Of a DNA stretch of 5,001 nucleotides, positions 4,667 to 5,001 are shown one piece after another; position 1 is the stretch's first letter; every line of letters begins with the position of its first letter. The notes under the pieces are model-generated. The model was not told the origin of the DNA, made no database searches, and saw only the letters and a program-made list of their open reading frames with translations. This DNA is from Desulfobacteraceae bacterium (GTDB lineage Bacteria; Desulfobacterota; Desulfobacteria; Desulfobacterales; UBA11574): assembly GCA_029857875.1 (NCBI GenBank), contig JAOUGB010000229.1, positions 1 to 5,001 of the forward strand, given 5' to 3'. The translations under genes and the position numbers were made by a program.

Positions 4667-4870
4667 GTTGAGCGTTTCAAATTTTAAAAGGGGATAAAAT
4701 ATCTTTTATTTTTAATGAATTAGCTTTATTTATATTTTTAAAATTTGAAACCCTTCGGGCTTGCCGATCTTACCGCATCTACTGCGTCAGATGCCGTTCC
4801 GCATAGCTGACTATAGCGAAACGACATCTTCCTTGTATCTGCGGCAACCTCGACAATCGCTCAAATTAGG
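4662..4870 (-). mobile_element. MITE-like element, right copy (209 bp, inverted)
   Basis: Its ends cctaagttgagcg (4662-4674) and cgctcaaattagg (4858-4870) are inverted repeats with one mismatch in 13. It is the reverse-oriented partner of 2581-2788: 4741-4863 matches at about 87 percent and 4662-4685 at 23 of 24. Flanks are A-rich on both sides (aaaa), so a target duplication cannot be judged. A further exact 15-bp inverted repeat, tttcaaattttaaaa (4675-4689) with its complement (4736-4750), is nested inside. The copy carries the TAA stop of the dehydrogenase gene in bases 3-5 and ends 21 bp before the etfB start, where little room remains for a ribosome binding site. Confidence 0.8.
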
Positions 4871-4891
4871 AAAAAAATAGGTAGATCTTCA

Positions 4892-5001
4892 ATGAAACGT
4901 GTTATTGTCTGCATGAAGCCGGTCCCGGACCCAAAAGCATGGGACCGGCTCAAAATGGATCCTGTATCCAAGACCCTGATCCGCGAAGGAATTCCCAGCG
5001 T
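4892..5001 (+). CDS. etfB: Electron transfer flavoprotein beta subunit, N-terminal part
   Basis: Thirty-six codons run to the right window edge. The peptide starts MKRVIVCMKPVPDPKAWDR and continues with DPVSKTLIREGIPS, which is the typical ETF-beta N-terminus (IVCVKxVPD followed by 'dp..gtliREGvPS' leading into the nucleotide-binding fold). ETF is the soluble FAD protein that accepts electrons from acyl-CoA dehydrogenases; the alpha subunit gene would be expected next, outside the window. A modest AGGTAG (4879-4884) sits 7 nt ahead of the ATG and falls just outside the MITE-like copy. The gene is in line with acd and probably cotranscribed, with a 225-bp gap caused almost wholly by that insertion. 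Confidence 0.92.
   Translation, partial: MKRVIVCMKPVPDPKAWDRLKMDPVSKTLIREGIPS

Noticed and set aside
4455..4697. Plus-strand 80-codon frame overlapping the end of acd
   Set aside because: It is an out-of-frame overlap within the conserved FAD-domain coding sequence; no ribosome binding site and no protein features.

Overview
The window looks like a chromosomal stretch from a sulfate-reducing, fatty-acid-oxidising Desulfobacterota-like bacterium. That is an inference from gene content: an acyl-CoA dehydrogenase followed by an electron-transfer flavoprotein gene under a TetR-type regulator, and several short palindromic repeats. It is not proven by any marker gene. The window falls into two parts with different base composition.

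Left part (1 to about 1767): the AT-rich right end of an integrated mobile element. All its genes are on the minus strand. They are a structured-leader gene for a 336-residue zinc-finger protein (442-1452), a small AlpA/excisionase-like helix-turn-helix protein (93-278), and a Cys-containing small ORF that starts inside the stop codon of the latter and runs off the left edge. The element ends at a 45-nt fragment that is exactly the 3' part of a tRNA-Val(GAC), from anticodon-loop position 32 to CCA (1723-1767). The presumed original tRNA terminator follows at 1779-1813. This is the expected footprint of a tyrosine-recombinase element inserted in a tRNA anticodon loop. The intact tRNA and the integrase should lie to the left, outside the window.

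Right part (1768-5001): host chromosome on the plus strand. An 87-residue Cys-rich protein with its own promoter comes first (1928-2191). A gene-poor gap follows, holding a roughly 198-bp palindrome-ended repeat (2230-2427). Next is a TetR-family gene (2810-3394), an acyl-CoA dehydrogenase gene (3515-4666) and the start of an EtfB gene (4892 to the edge). Two related palindromic sites of the form AGACC-N4-GGTCT, one just after the tetR promoter and one just before the dehydrogenase gene, suggest the regulator controls both itself and the acd-etf operon.

Two copies of one roughly 208-bp MITE-like element, in opposite orientation, bracket the tetR-acd pair. The left copy (2581-2788) sits between the tetR promoter/operator and the tetR start codon. 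The right copy (4662-4870) begins at the acd stop codon, which it appears to supply, and separates acd from etfB. The dehydrogenase also carries Gly where most family members have the catalytic Glu. No complete new defence or mobile system is visible. The most noteworthy items are the tRNA-embedded att site, the inverted MITE pair that splits a regulatory unit, and the atypical active site of the dehydrogenase.
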